Positions 1-8,788 of a stretch of 64,000 nucleotides of DNA are shown here, in pieces. The DNA lies in assembly GCA_000720535.1 (NCBI GenBank), contig JOAZ01000012.1, positions 62,001-126,000 on the forward strand. The letters run 5' to 3'. Each line of letters starts with the position of its first letter. Positions within the stretch are counted from its first letter, which is position 1. The stretch comes from Streptomyces halstedii (lineage in GTDB: Bacteria; Actinomycetota; Actinomycetes; Streptomycetales; Streptomycetaceae). The notes under the pieces are model-generated. The model was given only the letters and a program-made list of their open reading frames with translations. It was not told the origin of the DNA and searched no databases. The position numbers were made by a program, and so were the translations under genes.

Positions 1-19
1 GGAGGGAGTTGGCGGTGTG

Positions 20-1318
20 TCAGCCCGCCAGGAACGCCGCGAGGGCGTTCGCCAGGAGGTGCGGGTCGTCCGCGCCGCACAGCTCACGGGCGCTGTGCAT
101 GGACAGGATCGCGACGCCGACGTCGACGGTCTGGATGCCGTGGCGGGCGGCGGTGATCGGGCCGATCGTCGTGCCGCAGGGCATCGAGTTGTTGGAGACG
201 AACGTCTGCCACGGCACGCCGGCCTTCTCGCACGCCGCCGCGAACACGGCCCGGCCGCTGCCGTCGGTCGCGTACCGCATGTTGGTGTTGACCTTCAGGA
301 TCGGTCCGCCGTTGACCATCGGCTGGTGCGTGGGGTCGTGGCGCTCCGCGTAGTTCGGGTGGATCGCGTGGCCCGTGTCGGAGGAGAGGCAGACGGTCCC
401 GGCGAAGGCCCGCGCACGGTCCTCGTAACCGCCGCCACGGGCGAAGACCGAGCGCTCCAGGACGGTGCCGAGGAGCGGGCCGTCCGCGCCGGTGTCGGAC
501 TGCGAGCCGGTCTCCTCGTGGTCGAAGGCGGCCAGCACGGGGATGTACGGGAGCTCGGCGTCGGGCTGCCCGGACACGGCCGCCAGCGCGGCCGTCGCGG
601 CGTGCACCGAGAGCAGGTTGTCCATCCGGGGACCGGCGAGCAGCTCGCGGTCCCGGCCCAGGTAGGCGGGCGCCTCGACGGGGTGCGGCATCAGGTCCCA
701 GCCGGTCACGTCCTCCGGGTCGACACCCGCCTCCCCGGCGACGAAGCGGATGAGGTCGCCCTCCTCGACCTCGCCCAGACCCCAGATCGGCTGCATGTGC
801 CGCTGGCGGTCGAGCTTGAGGCCGTCGGGGTTGGCGGACCGGTCCAGGTGGACGGCGAGCTGGGGCACCCGCAGCAGCGGCCGGTCGATGTCGACCAGCC
901 GGTGCGTGCCGTCCCGCAGCGACAGCCGCCCCGCCAGGCCGAGGTCCCGGTCGAGCCAGGTGTTCAGAAGCGTCCCGCCGTAGATCTCGACGGCGATCTG
1001 GCGCCAGCCGTAGGCACCCGTGTCGGGGCGCGGCTTGACCCGCAGGTTCGGGGAGTCGGTGTGGGCCCCCGCGATCCGGAACGGGGTGTGGGGCCGCGCG
1101 CCCTCGGGCACGTACCAGGCCACGAGCGCGCCGCCGCGCAGCACGTACTTCCCGCCCGCCGAGGCGTCCCAGGCCGCGGTCTCCTCGACCTGCCGGAATC
1201 CGGCCTTCTCCAGCCGGGCCGCCGCGGTGGCGACGGCGTGGTACGGGGAGGGGCCGGCCATCAGGAAGGACATCAGATCGTCGGTGTGCCCGCGGTCGAA
1301 GCGGGGGGAAGAGCTCAT
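20..1318 (-). CDS. M18-family metallo-aminopeptidase
   Basis: A 432-residue cytosolic di-zinc aminopeptidase of the M18 (aspartyl aminopeptidase) family, which removes N-terminal acidic or other residues from peptides. The metal-site motifs appear in order: HTDSP at residues 86-90, RMDNL around D233, DHEE at 266-269, SSDTGHA around D314, and MHSARE around H408. Length is normal for the family. I chose the ATG at 1318 over an in-frame start 51 nt upstream because MSSSP begins the usual N-terminus and a TAAAGT -10 box ends 7 nt before it, which predicts a leaderless message. It lies downstream of, and codirectional with, the acyl-CoA dehydrogenase, but a terminator-like hairpin separates them. 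Family assignment is secure; substrate is not. Confidence 0.93.
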   Translation of the reverse strand: MSSSPRFDRGHTDDLMSFLMAGPSPYHAVATAAARLEKAGFRQVEETAAWDASAGGKYVLRGGALVAWYVPEGARPHTPFRIAGAHTDSPNLRVKPRPDTGAYGWRQIAVEIYGGTLLNTWLDRDLGLAGRLSLRDGTHRLVDIDRPLLRVPQLAVHLDRSANPDGLKLDRQRHMQPIWGLGEVEEGDLIRFVAGEAGVDPEDVTGWDLMPHPVEAPAYLGRDRELLAGPRMDNLLSVHAATAALAAVSGQPDAELPYIPVLAAFDHEETGSQSDTGADGPLLGTVLERSVFARGGGYEDRARAFAGTVCLSSDTGHAIHPNYAERHDPTHQPMVNGGPILKVNTNMRYATDGSGRAVFAAACEKAGVPWQTFVSNNSMPCGTTIGPITAARHGIQTVDVGVAILSMHSARELCGADDPHLLANALAAFLAG

Positions 1319-1325
1319 GTTCTTC

Positions 1326-1331
1326 ACTTTA
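1326..1331 (-). promoter_or_regulatory. -10 box TAAAGT, predicted leaderless promoter of the M18 peptidase
   Basis: TAAAGT on the minus strand is followed by 7 nt and then the ATG, with no good Shine-Dalgarno. This geometry puts the transcription start at or next to the A of ATG. No clear -35 box is seen. Confidence 0.5.
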
Positions 1332-1708
1332 ACGACGGCCGACCGGGAGGGTTCACGGCGGACGGTCACCGCCGCCCGTGATCGTCCGGAACGTGTCGTC
1401 GCCGCTCAGCCCGTGGACGGTGCTCACGGCCCCCTCGACGGGGCATGGCCGGTCCGCGTCGGCTGGATACGGTCGGTGGACGGTGCCGCGAGGGCCTGGG
1501 CGTGCTGCTCGGCGGACCCTCCCGACCAGGGATTCCGGGGCGGCTGGTAACCGTCCGGATCTGACCGGTCACCGCGGGGCCGCCGTCGTGTCCAGCGGCC
1601 CGGGGACCGGCCCCGCGCGGTGCGCCCGGCCGCGTACACGGCCCGCGCGCCCCATCGGACGCGGCCCCCGCGCCTCACCGCACAGGGCCCGCGCGCCCAC
1701 CGCGCACG
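1332..1708. other. gene-free interval
   Basis: No reading frame here has a credible start, ribosome site or protein-like composition. The short frames translate to Arg/Pro/Gly-rich sequence typical of non-coding high-GC DNA. It holds the upstream region of the peptidase gene and ends at the dehydrogenase terminator. Confidence 0.6.
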
Positions 1709-1740
1709 GACGGCCCGCCCCCTGCCGGGGACGGGCCGTC
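1709..1740 (-). terminator. terminator-like hairpin after the acyl-CoA dehydrogenase
   Basis: GACGGCCCG (1709-1717) pairs with CGGGCCGTC (1732-1740), and CCCC/GGGG extend the stem inward with one bulged A. There is no T-tract, as is usual for Streptomyces terminators. Confidence 0.6.
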
Positions 1741-1772
1741 TTCGCGCGTGCGCCGCGACGGGTGGGAGGAGG

Positions 1773-3599
1773 CTAGAAGGCGGCCTCGTCCAGGTCCATC
1801 AGCGTGTGGTCCACGGACTCGGCGAGCGCGCGCTCGGCCGAGACGCCCGGCAGGACGTTCGCCGCGAAGAACTTCGCCGCGGCGATCTTGCCCTGGTAGA
1901 AGGCGACGTCCTTGGCGGAGGCGTTCCGCAGCTTCTCGGCCGCGACCGCCGCACCCTTGAGCAGCAGGTAGCCGACGACGACGTCACCGGACGCCATCAG
2001 CAGGCGGGTGGTGTTGAGGCCCACCTTGTAGATGTTCTTGACGTCCTCGCCGGTCGCCGTGAGGTCGTTGATCATCGTGCCGACGATCGCCTCCAGGTCC
2101 CCGGCCGCCTTGGCGAGGCGGTCCAGCGAGCCGGACAGCTCCTCGTGGCCCTGCGCCTCCGCGAGGAACTTCTTGATCTCCTCGGACAGCGCGTTCAGCG
2201 AGACGCCCTGGTCGCGGACGATCTTCCGGAAGAAGAAGTCCTGGCCCTGGATCGCGGTCGTGCCCTCGTACAGGGTGTCGATCTTGGCGTCGCGGATGTA
2301 CTGCTCGATCGGGTACTCCTGGAGGTACCCGGAGCCGCCGAAGGTCTGGAGCGACTGCGCGAGCTGCTCGTAGGACTTCTCCGAGCCGTAGCCCTTCACG
2401 ATCGGGAGCAGCAGGTCGTTGAGGCCGTGCAGCGCCTTGGCGTCCTCGCCCGCGGCCTCCGCCACCTGGATCGCGTCCTGCACCGAGGCGGTGTACATGA
2501 CCAGGGAGCGCATGCCCTCCGCGTACGCCTTCTGCGTCATGAGCGCGCGGCGCACGTCGGGGTGGTGCGTGATGGTGACCTTGGGGGCCGTCTTGTCCAT
2601 GAACTGCGACAGGTCGGTGCCCTGGACGCGCTCCTTGGCGTACTCCAGCGCGTTGAGGTAGCCGGTCGACAGCGCCGCGATGGCCTTCGTGCCGACCATC
2701 ATGCGGGCGAACTCGATGATGCGGAACATCTGGCGGATGCCGTCGTGCTTGTCGCCGATGAGCCAGCCCTTGGCGGGGTGCTGGTCGCCGAAGGTCATCT
2801 CGCACGTGTTGGAGGCCTTGAGGCCCATCTTGTGCTCGACGTTCGTCGCGTAGACGCCATTACGCTCGCCCAGCTCGCCGGTGGTCCAGTCGAAGTGGTA
2901 CTTCGGGACCAGGAAGAGCGAGAGGCCCTTGGTGCCCGGACCCGCGCCCTCGGGACGCGCCAGCACGTAGTGGAGGATGTTCTCGGACATGTCGTGCTCG
3001 CCCGAGGTGATGAAGCGCTTGACGCCCTCGATGTGCCAGGAGCCGTCCTCCTGCTCGACCGCCTTGGTGCGGCCGGCGCCCACGTCCGAACCGGCGTCCG
3101 GCTCGGTCAGCACCATCGTCGAGCCCCACTGCTTCTCGACGGCGATCTCGGCGATCTTCTTCTGTGCCTCGTTGCCCTCGTCGAAGAGGATGCCCGCGAA
3201 GGCCGGGCCGGAGGAGTACATCCACACGGCCGGGTTCGAGCCGAGCAGCAGCTCCGCGTAACCCCAGATCAGGGAGCGGGGCGAGGTGGTGCCGCCGATC
3301 TCCTCGGGGAGCCCCAGGCGCCAGTACTCGGAGTCCATGAACGCCTGGTAGGACTTCTTGAAGGAGTCCGGGAGGGGCGCGGTGCTGGTCGCGGGGTCGA
3401 ACACCGGCGGGTTGCGGTCGGCGTCGGCGTACGAGTCCGCGAGCTCGTTCTCCGCGAGGCGGTTGACCTCGTCCAGGATCGACTTGGCGGTGTCGACGTC
3501 CATCTCCGCGAACGGACCGGTGCCGTACACCTTGTCCCGCCCGAGGACCTCGAAGAGGTTGAACTCGATGTCGCGGAGATTCGACTTGTAGTGCCCCAT
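1773..3599 (-). CDS. acyl-CoA dehydrogenase, FadE5-like
   Basis: A 608-residue FAD-dependent acyl-CoA dehydrogenase, catalysing the first alpha,beta-desaturation of fatty-acid beta-oxidation. Its opening (MGHYKSN, NLFEV) and its length, well above the ~380 residues of classical family members, match the long mycobacterial FadE5 type with an extra C-terminal domain. Recognisable blocks are TEPDAGSD (flavin/acyl contact), QTFGGSGY, and [12 protein letters not shown], where the Glu of YEGT is the likely catalytic base. ATG 3599 is preceded by GGAG at suitable spacing. It is transcribed alone, divergently from the SseB-family gene. Chain-length preference cannot be read from the sequence. Confidence 0.93.
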   Translation of the reverse strand: MGHYKSNLRDIEFNLFEVLGRDKVYGTGPFAEMDVDTAKSILDEVNRLAENELADSYADADRNPPVFDPATSTAPLPDSFKKSYQAFMDSEYWRLGLPEEIGGTTSPRSLIWGYAELLLGSNPAVWMYSSGPAFAGILFDEGNEAQKKIAEIAVEKQWGSTMVLTEPDAGSDVGAGRTKAVEQEDGSWHIEGVKRFITSGEHDMSENILHYVLARPEGAGPGTKGLSLFLVPKYHFDWTTGELGERNGVYATNVEHKMGLKASNTCEMTFGDQHPAKGWLIGDKHDGIRQMFRIIEFARMMVGTKAIAALSTGYLNALEYAKERVQGTDLSQFMDKTAPKVTITHHPDVRRALMTQKAYAEGMRSLVMYTASVQDAIQVAEAAGEDAKALHGLNDLLLPIVKGYGSEKSYEQLAQSLQTFGGSGYLQEYPIEQYIRDAKIDTLYEGTTAIQGQDFFFRKIVRDQGVSLNALSEEIKKFLAEAQGHEELSGSLDRLAKAAGDLEAIVGTMINDLTATGEDVKNIYKVGLNTTRLLMASGDVVVGYLLLKGAAVAAEKLRNASAKDVAFYQGKIAAAKFFAANVLPGVSAERALAESVDHTLMDLDEAAF

Positions 3600-3701
3600 G
3601 GCAAGGCTCCGTAATCAATAGCAGTGGCGCTCAGCGCCCCGGGGAGTGAGGATCGGGCGGCGGGACGGCCCGGACGTGTCAGCCGGCCCCTACGATGATG
3701 C

Positions 3702-3713
3702 TACCCGCCAGTA
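3702..3713. promoter_or_regulatory. candidate operator TAC-n6-GTA upstream of the acyl-CoA dehydrogenase
   Basis: TACCCGCCAGTA is an imperfect palindrome (TACnnGCnnGTA) in the divergent intergenic region about 105 nt upstream of the dehydrogenase start. Its shape resembles TetR-type operators in front of fatty-acid degradation genes. No cognate regulator lies nearby, so this is a weak call. Confidence 0.3.
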
Positions 3714-3750
3714 ATAAGACGCAACCCCTCAAGCCAGAGATGTGTCCGAT

Positions 3751-3756
3751 TACTCT
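3751..3756 (+). promoter_or_regulatory. -10 box TACTCT, predicted leaderless promoter
   Basis: TACTCT ends 7 nt before the ATG at 3764. No Shine-Dalgarno is present, so the SseB-family message is predicted to be leaderless. Confidence 0.5.
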
Positions 3757-3763
3757 TTGCCGC

Positions 3764-4204
3764 ATGTATGGCTACGACCAGAACCAGGGCGCGCAGCAGC
3801 CGATGGCCGGCGGCTACGGCGAACAGCCGCTGTACCCCGAGCCCTCGCCGCCGTCCCTGGCCGACGCGGTACGGGCCTTCACGACCGGTTCGCTCTCGGC
3901 GGAGGACTTCCAGCAGATCTTCGCGACCTCCAAGGTCTACTGCCCGCGCGGTGACAATCCCGGCTTCCTGGCCCTGCACAACACCCAGCAGCCGGTGATC
4001 CCGATGTTCACCACGCTCAAGGAGCTGCGCCGGTACGCGGGCAAGGAGTCCAAGTACTTCGTGATCACGGGTGCCGAGGTGATCGACCTGCTGCCGACGG
4101 GTTACGGCTTCGTCCTGGACATGGAGGGCGACCACCGCATGGTCTTCGACGCCAAGGCGGTGGAGCAGATGGTCGACTTCGCGATGCGCCGCATGTACGG
4201 CTGA
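3764..4204 (+). CDS. SseB-family protein
   Basis: A 146-residue soluble protein resembling the N-terminal domain of SseB. This family is widespread in actinobacteria and its molecular role is unsettled. The first ~30 residues (MYGYDQNQGAQQP...) are Gln/Gly/Pro-rich and probably disordered; the folded part follows from about residue 35, with family-like stretches VYCPRGDNPGF, PMFTTLKELRRYAG and PTGYGFVLD. I start at ATG 3764 rather than an earlier in-frame ATG because a TACTCT -10 box sits 7 nt upstream. The gene stands alone and ends at an 18-bp hairpin. No enzymatic motif is visible. Confidence 0.8.
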   Translation: MYGYDQNQGAQQPMAGGYGEQPLYPEPSPPSLADAVRAFTTGSLSAEDFQQIFATSKVYCPRGDNPGFLALHNTQQPVIPMFTTLKELRRYAGKESKYFVITGAEVIDLLPTGYGFVLDMEGDHRMVFDAKAVEQMVDFAMRRMYG

Positions 4205-4224
4205 CGCGCGCGGCGAGGAGCCTG

Positions 4225-4270
4225 CGAGGGCCCGGGGCGTCCATCCACGGACGGACGCCCCGGGCCCTCG
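4225..4270 (+). terminator. strong hairpin terminator after the SseB-family gene
   Basis: Perfect 18-bp stem (4225-4242 with 4253-4270, core GAGGGCCCGGGGCGTCC) with a 10-nt loop. There is no T-tract. Confidence 0.8.
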
Positions 4271-4311
4271 ACGTGTCCGGGCGTTCTCCGGGTGCCGTCC
4301 GGGCGCCGTCA

Positions 4312-4339
4312 GGGAATGAGAGCCGCCTTGCAGGATGTT
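4312..4339 (+). promoter_or_regulatory. sigmaR-like promoter of the pirin gene
   Basis: GGGAAT (4312-4317) is followed by 19 nt and GTT (4337-4339). The Streptomyces thiol-stress factor sigmaR uses GGGAAT-N18/19-GTT. It sits 46 nt upstream of the pirin ATG. The motif match is by eye, and the monooxygenase operon at 25.6 kb has an even better one. Confidence 0.45.
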
Positions 4340-4352
4340 CATCGTTCAACTA
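4338..4352 (+). promoter_or_regulatory. candidate operator TTCATCGTTCAACTA
   Basis: This 15-mer overlaps the putative -10/+1 region and matches 13 of 15 positions of the element at 25654-25668 in front of the LLM monooxygenase, in the same orientation relative to the gene. A shared repressor site (MarR-like in appearance) is an inference. Confidence 0.4.
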
Positions 4353-4384
4353 AATTGGACGCAAGACTTCCGGAGGTGGCTTCC

Positions 4385-5341
4385 ATGCCCGCAGTGACCG
4401 TCGACAACCCGCTGACCCTGCCCAAGGTCGCCGCCCCCGCGGACGCCGTGGCCCGTCCCGTGCTGACCGTGACGACCGCGCCGTCCGGCTTCGAGGGCGA
4501 GGGGTTCCCGGTGCGGCGCGCCTTCGCCGGGATCAACTACCGGCACCTCGACCCGTTCATCATGATGGACCAGATGGGTGAGGTGGAGTACGCGGCCGGC
4601 GAGCCCAAGGGCACGCCCTGGCACCCGCACCGCGGCTTCGAGACCGTCACCTACATCATCGACGGCAGCTTCATCCACCAGGACAGCCACGGCGGCGGCG
4701 GAGCCATCGAGAACGGCGACACCCAGTGGATGACGGCCGGTTCGGGCCTCCTCCACATCGAGACCCCGCCCGAGGCCCTCGTCATGTCCGGCGGCCTCTT
4801 CCACGGCCTCCAGCTCTGGGTGAACCTGCCGAAGGCCGACAAGATGATGGCCCCGCGCTACCAGGACATCCGCGGCGGCCAGGTGCAGCTCCTCACCTCC
4901 CCGGACGGCGGCGCGCTGCTGCGGGTCATCGCCGGTGACCTCGACGGTCACGAGGGACCGGGCATCACCCACACCCCGATCACCATGATCCACGCCACGG
5001 TCCGGCCGGGCGCCGAGGTGACCCTGCCCTGGCGGGAGGAGTTCAACGGCCTGGCCTACGTGCTCGCCGGGCGCGGATCCGTCGGCCAGGAACGCCGTCC
5101 CGTGCACACCGGGCAGGCCGCGGTCTTCGGCTCCGGCTCGTCGCTGACCGTACGGGCCGACGAGTCCCAGGACGGCAACACCCCCGACCTGGAGGTCGTC
5201 CTGCTCGGCGGCCGTCCGATCCGGGAGCCGATGGCGCACTACGGGCCGTTCGTGATGAACACCCAGGACGAGCTGCGGCAGGCGTTCGAGGACTTCCAGG
5301 CGGGCCGCCTGGGCACCGTCCCCTCCGTGCACGGCATGTGA
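4385..5341 (+). CDS. pirin-family bicupin protein
   Basis: A 318-residue cupin protein of the pirin family. Some members are quercetin dioxygenases, others act as redox-sensitive regulators. The N-terminal cupin keeps the full metal set: H80 and H82 in WHPHRGFETVTY, then H124 and E126 in GLLHIE. The C-terminal pirin_C domain follows from about residue 190. ATG 4385 has a strong ribosome site (GGAGGTGG, 4372-4379). The gene is monocistronic and preceded by a sigmaR-like promoter, consistent with induction by thiol or electrophile stress. Intact metal ligands favour an enzymatic role; the substrate is unknown. Confidence 0.92.
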   Translation: MPAVTVDNPLTLPKVAAPADAVARPVLTVTTAPSGFEGEGFPVRRAFAGINYRHLDPFIMMDQMGEVEYAAGEPKGTPWHPHRGFETVTYIIDGSFIHQDSHGGGGAIENGDTQWMTAGSGLLHIETPPEALVMSGGLFHGLQLWVNLPKADKMMAPRYQDIRGGQVQLLTSPDGGALLRVIAGDLDGHEGPGITHTPITMIHATVRPGAEVTLPWREEFNGLAYVLAGRGSVGQERRPVHTGQAAVFGSGSSLTVRADESQDGNTPDLEVVLLGGRPIREPMAHYGPFVMNTQDELRQAFEDFQAGRLGTVPSVHGM

Positions 5342-5427
5342 CGGATCGTCCGGCGTACGGGTGACCGCGTGTCGCCCGTGCGCCCGTGCCCCGGCTCGCC
5401 GTCCGCATCGCGTGATCAGGTGGGGGG

Positions 5428-6495
5428 ATGCCTCCCCGGAAGCCCCTCCTGCCCGAGAGCGCGCGGCGGACCGCCGCCTGGTGCGGTGTGCTGCTGCTGG
5501 TCGCCGGTGTCGCGGCGGTGGCCGTCTGGCTGTGCGTCGAGCTCAAGACCGCCGTCACCCCCGTCCTGCTCGCCCTCCTCGGTACGGCGCTGCTGGGCCC
5601 GGTCCACCACTGGCTGACCGAGCGCCGGGTGAACCGGTCGCTGGCCGCCGTGCTCACCTGCACCGCGCTCGTCGCGGTGGTCGGCGGCGCGGGCTACATC
5701 GTCGTCACCGCGGTCGTCGACAGCGGTGACCGGATCGTCAAGTCGCTGAAACAGGCGGCGCAGTGGGTCATCGACCACTTCGACATCGCGGGCGTCGCCA
5801 ACACGGACGACCTCGCCGACAACGCCAAGGGGCTCGTCGAGAAGTTCGGCGCGAGCGCCGCGGGCGGACTGATCACCGGGCTCAGCGTCCTCACCACACT
5901 GGTGGCCACCGCCGTCCTGGCCCTCCTGCTGACCTTCTTCTTCCTGCGGGACTCCCACCGGGCCGCCCACCTCGCCCACAGGGTCGCCCCACGCGGCAGC
6001 GGCGACCTGGTCGAGGCCATGGGGCGCAGGGCGTTCGGCGCCGTCCAGGGCTTCATGCGCGGCACCACGCTCATCGCCCTCATCGACGCGGTGTGCATCA
6101 CCGTCGGCCTGCTGATCCTGCGGGTCCCGGGCGCGGTGGGGCTGGGGGCGCTGGTCTTCGTGGGGGCGTACATCCCGTATCTCGGGGCCTTCGTCTCCGG
6201 CACCGTCGCCGTGCTGGTCGCCCTCGCCGACCGGGGGTTCGTGATCGCGCTCTGGGCGCTGGGCGTGGTGCTCGCCGTGCAACTGCTGGAGGGCCACGTG
6301 CTCCAGCCGGTCATCCAGAGCCGTACGGTCCAGATGCATCCGGCCGCGATCCTGATCGCCCTGACCGCGGGCGCGAGCGTGGCGGGCCTGCTGGGCATGC
6401 TGCTCGCGGTGCCGTTCTGCGCGGCGGTGTTCGGCGTGATCGGCGAGCTGCGCAACGGGAACGGCAACGGGAACGGTGGCCCGCACGGTTCATGA
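5428..6495 (+). CDS. AI-2E-family (UPF0118) membrane permease
   Basis: A 355-residue polytopic inner-membrane protein of the AI-2 exporter/UPF0118 superfamily, with about seven or eight hydrophobic segments. Typical features are the N-terminal hairpin, the central soluble loop (residues ~75-150) and family-like segments GAYIPYLGAF and EGHVLQPVIQSR. Members have been linked to autoinducer-2 or Na+/Li+ export, so the substrate here is open. The C-terminus is an Asn-Gly repeat (NGNGNGNG) from a short DNA repeat at 6451-6478. Its stop overlaps the stop of the convergent phosphatase gene by a few bases. Confidence 0.88.
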   Translation: MPPRKPLLPESARRTAAWCGVLLLVAGVAAVAVWLCVELKTAVTPVLLALLGTALLGPVHHWLTERRVNRSLAAVLTCTALVAVVGGAGYIVVTAVVDSGDRIVKSLKQAAQWVIDHFDIAGVANTDDLADNAKGLVEKFGASAAGGLITGLSVLTTLVATAVLALLLTFFFLRDSHRAAHLAHRVAPRGSGDLVEAMGRRAFGAVQGFMRGTTLIALIDAVCITVGLLILRVPGAVGLGALVFVGAYIPYLGAFVSGTVAVLVALADRGFVIALWALGVVLAVQLLEGHVLQPVIQSRTVQMHPAAILIALTAGASVAGLLGMLLAVPFCAAVFGVIGELRNGNGNGNGGPHGS

Positions 6496-8613
6496 GCGGC
6501 CGCCGCCGGACTCCACCGGCTCCGACGCCTCGTACAGCTCGAACCAGATGCACTTGCCCGCCCCCTGCGGATCCACCCCCCAGGAGTCGGCGAGCATCTC
6601 CATGAGCATCAGCCCCCGGCCGCTGGACGCCATCTCGCCGGGCCGCCGCTTGTGCGGCAGCTCGTCGCTGGTGTCGGCCACCTCGACGCGCAGCAGCCGT
6701 CCGCCCCGCTCGCCGCTCACCTCGGCGACGAGCAGCGCGTCGCCGTCCGTGTGGACCAGCACGTTCGTGGACATCTCGGAGACCATCAGCTCCGCCGAGT
6801 CCACCTGCTCCGCGTCCGCCCAGTCGTGCAGCATTTCGCGTACCTGCTGCCGGGCGGCGGCGACCCGCTCGGGCTCGGCCTGGGCGATGGTCATGGCCGA
6901 GCGCCGCCCCGGGCGCTCGCGCGTGCGCTCGACGTCGCGGCGCAGCACCAGCAAGGCGATGTCGTCCTCGCGCCGGTCCACCAGGGGGCCCGTCGTGGAG
7001 TGCGACCCGGGGCCGTGCACGGCCTGGACCAGCGCGTCGGCCAGCTCCTCCAGGTCGTCCACGGGCCGCTCCAGGATCGGCCGGAGCCGGTCCCAGCCGG
7101 TGGCCATGTCGTGGCCGCCCGTCTCGATCAGCCCGTCCGTGCACAGCATGATCGTTTCACCCGCGCTCAGGACGACCTGGGTCGTCGGGTAGTCCATGTC
7201 CGCCTCGACGCCCAGGGGCAGCCCTCCCGCGGTCTGCCGGATCACCGCGGTCCCGTCGGCGCTGACCACCACCGGGTCCGGGTGGCCGGCCCGCGCGATG
7301 TCGAGGGTGCCGGTGTCCGGATCGGCCTCGGCGTACAGACAGGTGGCGAAGCGGGCCGCGGCGATCCGGTCCTCACCGGCGGACGGCTCGTACGCGTCGG
7401 TGAGGCCGGACAGGAAGCGGGAGGCGCGGGAGAGGACGGCGTCGGGGCGGTGGCCCTCGGAGGCGTAGGCGCGCAGGGCGATCCGCAGTTGGCCCATCAG
7501 CCCGGCGGCCCGCACGTCGTGCCCCTGGACGTCTCCGATGACCAGGGCGATACGGCCGTTGGGCAGCGGGATCACGTCGTACCAGTCGCCGCCGATCTGG
7601 AGACCGCCCCCGGTCGGCACATAACGGGCCGCCACCGACAGGCCGGGCACGCCGGGCCCCAGGGTCGGCATCATCGTCCTCTGGAGCCCCAGCGACAGCT
7701 CGCGCTCGGTCTCGGCCGCCCCGGCGCGGGTCAGGGCCTGGGCCAGCATCCGGGCCACCGTGGACAGCACGGCGCGCTCGTCGGCGGTGAAGGACACGCT
7801 GTGCCGGAATCCGGCCATCCAGGCGCCCATGGTGTGGCCGGAGGCGACGAGCGGCAGGAACGCCCAGGAACGCCTGCCGAAATTGCTGGCCAGGGGCCAG
7901 GTGGCGGGAAAGCGGCGGCGGTACTCGTCGGGCGAGGAGAGGTAGATCGCCTGCCCGGTGCGCACCACCTCGGCGGCCGGGTAGGCGGTCTCCAGCGGCA
8001 TGTCGGTGAACGGCTTCTCGTCGCCCGCCTCGTGCCCGTGGTGTCCGACGACCGTCAGATGGTCGCCGGAGACGCCGAAGACCGCGAGGCCGTCCAGCGA
8101 GAAGCCCGGCATGGAGAGCGAACCGGCGACCCGCAGCACCTCCTCGGTGGAGCCCGCCTCCGCGAGCGCCCGCCCCGCGTCGAGCAGGAACGCCTCGCGG
8201 GAGCGGCGCCAGTCCCCGGTGACCGGGGTTCCGTCGGAGCCGGACGTGGACGGCTGGGCCACCTCCTGGAGGGTTCCCGCCAGGACGTACCGGTGGGGGC
8301 CGCCGTGCGAGTCCATGGTGACCGGCCTCGACCGGCTGCGTACCGTGCGTACGACGTCACCGCGCTCGTCCACGACCCGCAGCCGCGCCTCGGCCACGGT
8401 GCTCTCGGCGATCGCGAAGTTCACCACCCCGTCGATCTCGCCCAGGTCCGTCGGGTGGAAGAGGCGGCGCACCTCCTCGGTGGAGCGGGTGGCCGGCTCG
8501 GTGGGCAGGCCGAGCAGCCGGGCCGCCTCCGCGTCGAGCGTGACCGTCTCCTGCGCGCTGTCCCAGCTCCACAGACCGGTCCCGATCGCAGCCAGGATCT
8601 CCTCGGTGCGCAT
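6490..8613 (-). CDS. PAS-GAF-SpoIIE phosphatase-HATPase multidomain regulator
   Basis: A 707-residue cytosolic signalling protein of a class expanded in Streptomyces. Domains in order: PAS (about 1-110), GAF (about 150-300), PP2C/SpoIIE phosphatase (about 320-540, with GGDWYD and IGDVQGH metal motifs), and a C-terminal histidine-kinase-like ATPase (about 570-700, ending in the ASSGRGLMLM ATP-lid region). The layout implies control of an anti-sigma factor antagonist through opposed phosphatase and kinase activities in one chain. A TAAAGT box 6 nt before ATG 8613 predicts leaderless translation. No partner STAS or sigma gene is adjacent, so the target is unknown. Confidence 0.9.
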   Translation of the reverse strand: MRTEEILAAIGTGLWSWDSAQETVTLDAEAARLLGLPTEPATRSTEEVRRLFHPTDLGEIDGVVNFAIAESTVAEARLRVVDERGDVVRTVRSRSRPVTMDSHGGPHRYVLAGTLQEVAQPSTSGSDGTPVTGDWRRSREAFLLDAGRALAEAGSTEEVLRVAGSLSMPGFSLDGLAVFGVSGDHLTVVGHHGHEAGDEKPFTDMPLETAYPAAEVVRTGQAIYLSSPDEYRRRFPATWPLASNFGRRSWAFLPLVASGHTMGAWMAGFRHSVSFTADERAVLSTVARMLAQALTRAGAAETERELSLGLQRTMMPTLGPGVPGLSVAARYVPTGGGLQIGGDWYDVIPLPNGRIALVIGDVQGHDVRAAGLMGQLRIALRAYASEGHRPDAVLSRASRFLSGLTDAYEPSAGEDRIAAARFATCLYAEADPDTGTLDIARAGHPDPVVVSADGTAVIRQTAGGLPLGVEADMDYPTTQVVLSAGETIMLCTDGLIETGGHDMATGWDRLRPILERPVDDLEELADALVQAVHGPGSHSTTGPLVDRREDDIALLVLRRDVERTRERPGRRSAMTIAQAEPERVAAARQQVREMLHDWADAEQVDSAELMVSEMSTNVLVHTDGDALLVAEVSGERGGRLLRVEVADTSDELPHKRRPGEMASSGRGLMLMEMLADSWGVDPQGAGKCIWFELYEASEPVESGGGRS

Positions 8614-8619
8614 TGCCCC

Positions 8620-8625
8620 ACTTTA
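8620..8625 (-). promoter_or_regulatory. -10 box TAAAGT, predicted leaderless promoter
   Basis: TAAAGT on the minus strand lies 6 nt before the phosphatase ATG at 8613, with only GGGG between and no properly spaced Shine-Dalgarno. Confidence 0.5.
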
Positions 8626-8788
8626 TGGAGGTCTGCTCCGGGCACGCCACCGAGGGACGGCCGCCCGAACGCACCCCGGGCGGGGGTGCCGGGGGGCGCC
8701 GTGCCCGTAAGGGCTATGAAGGGGTGTGCCTACGGGCGGTAGCCTGGGGTGTCACTCCTCCCCGACCGCGAAGACTGGATGAACGACG

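Noticed and set aside
1366..1678. Possible small genes in the gap between the M18 peptidase and acyl-CoA dehydrogenase
   Set aside because: Arg/Pro-rich translations, no ribosome site and no codon bias distinguishing one frame.
8614..8788. T-box or other riboswitch upstream of aspS (and of metG)
   Set aside because: The aspS gap is 175 nt and shows no conserved T-box AGGGUGGNACCGCG-like element; metG appears leaderless.
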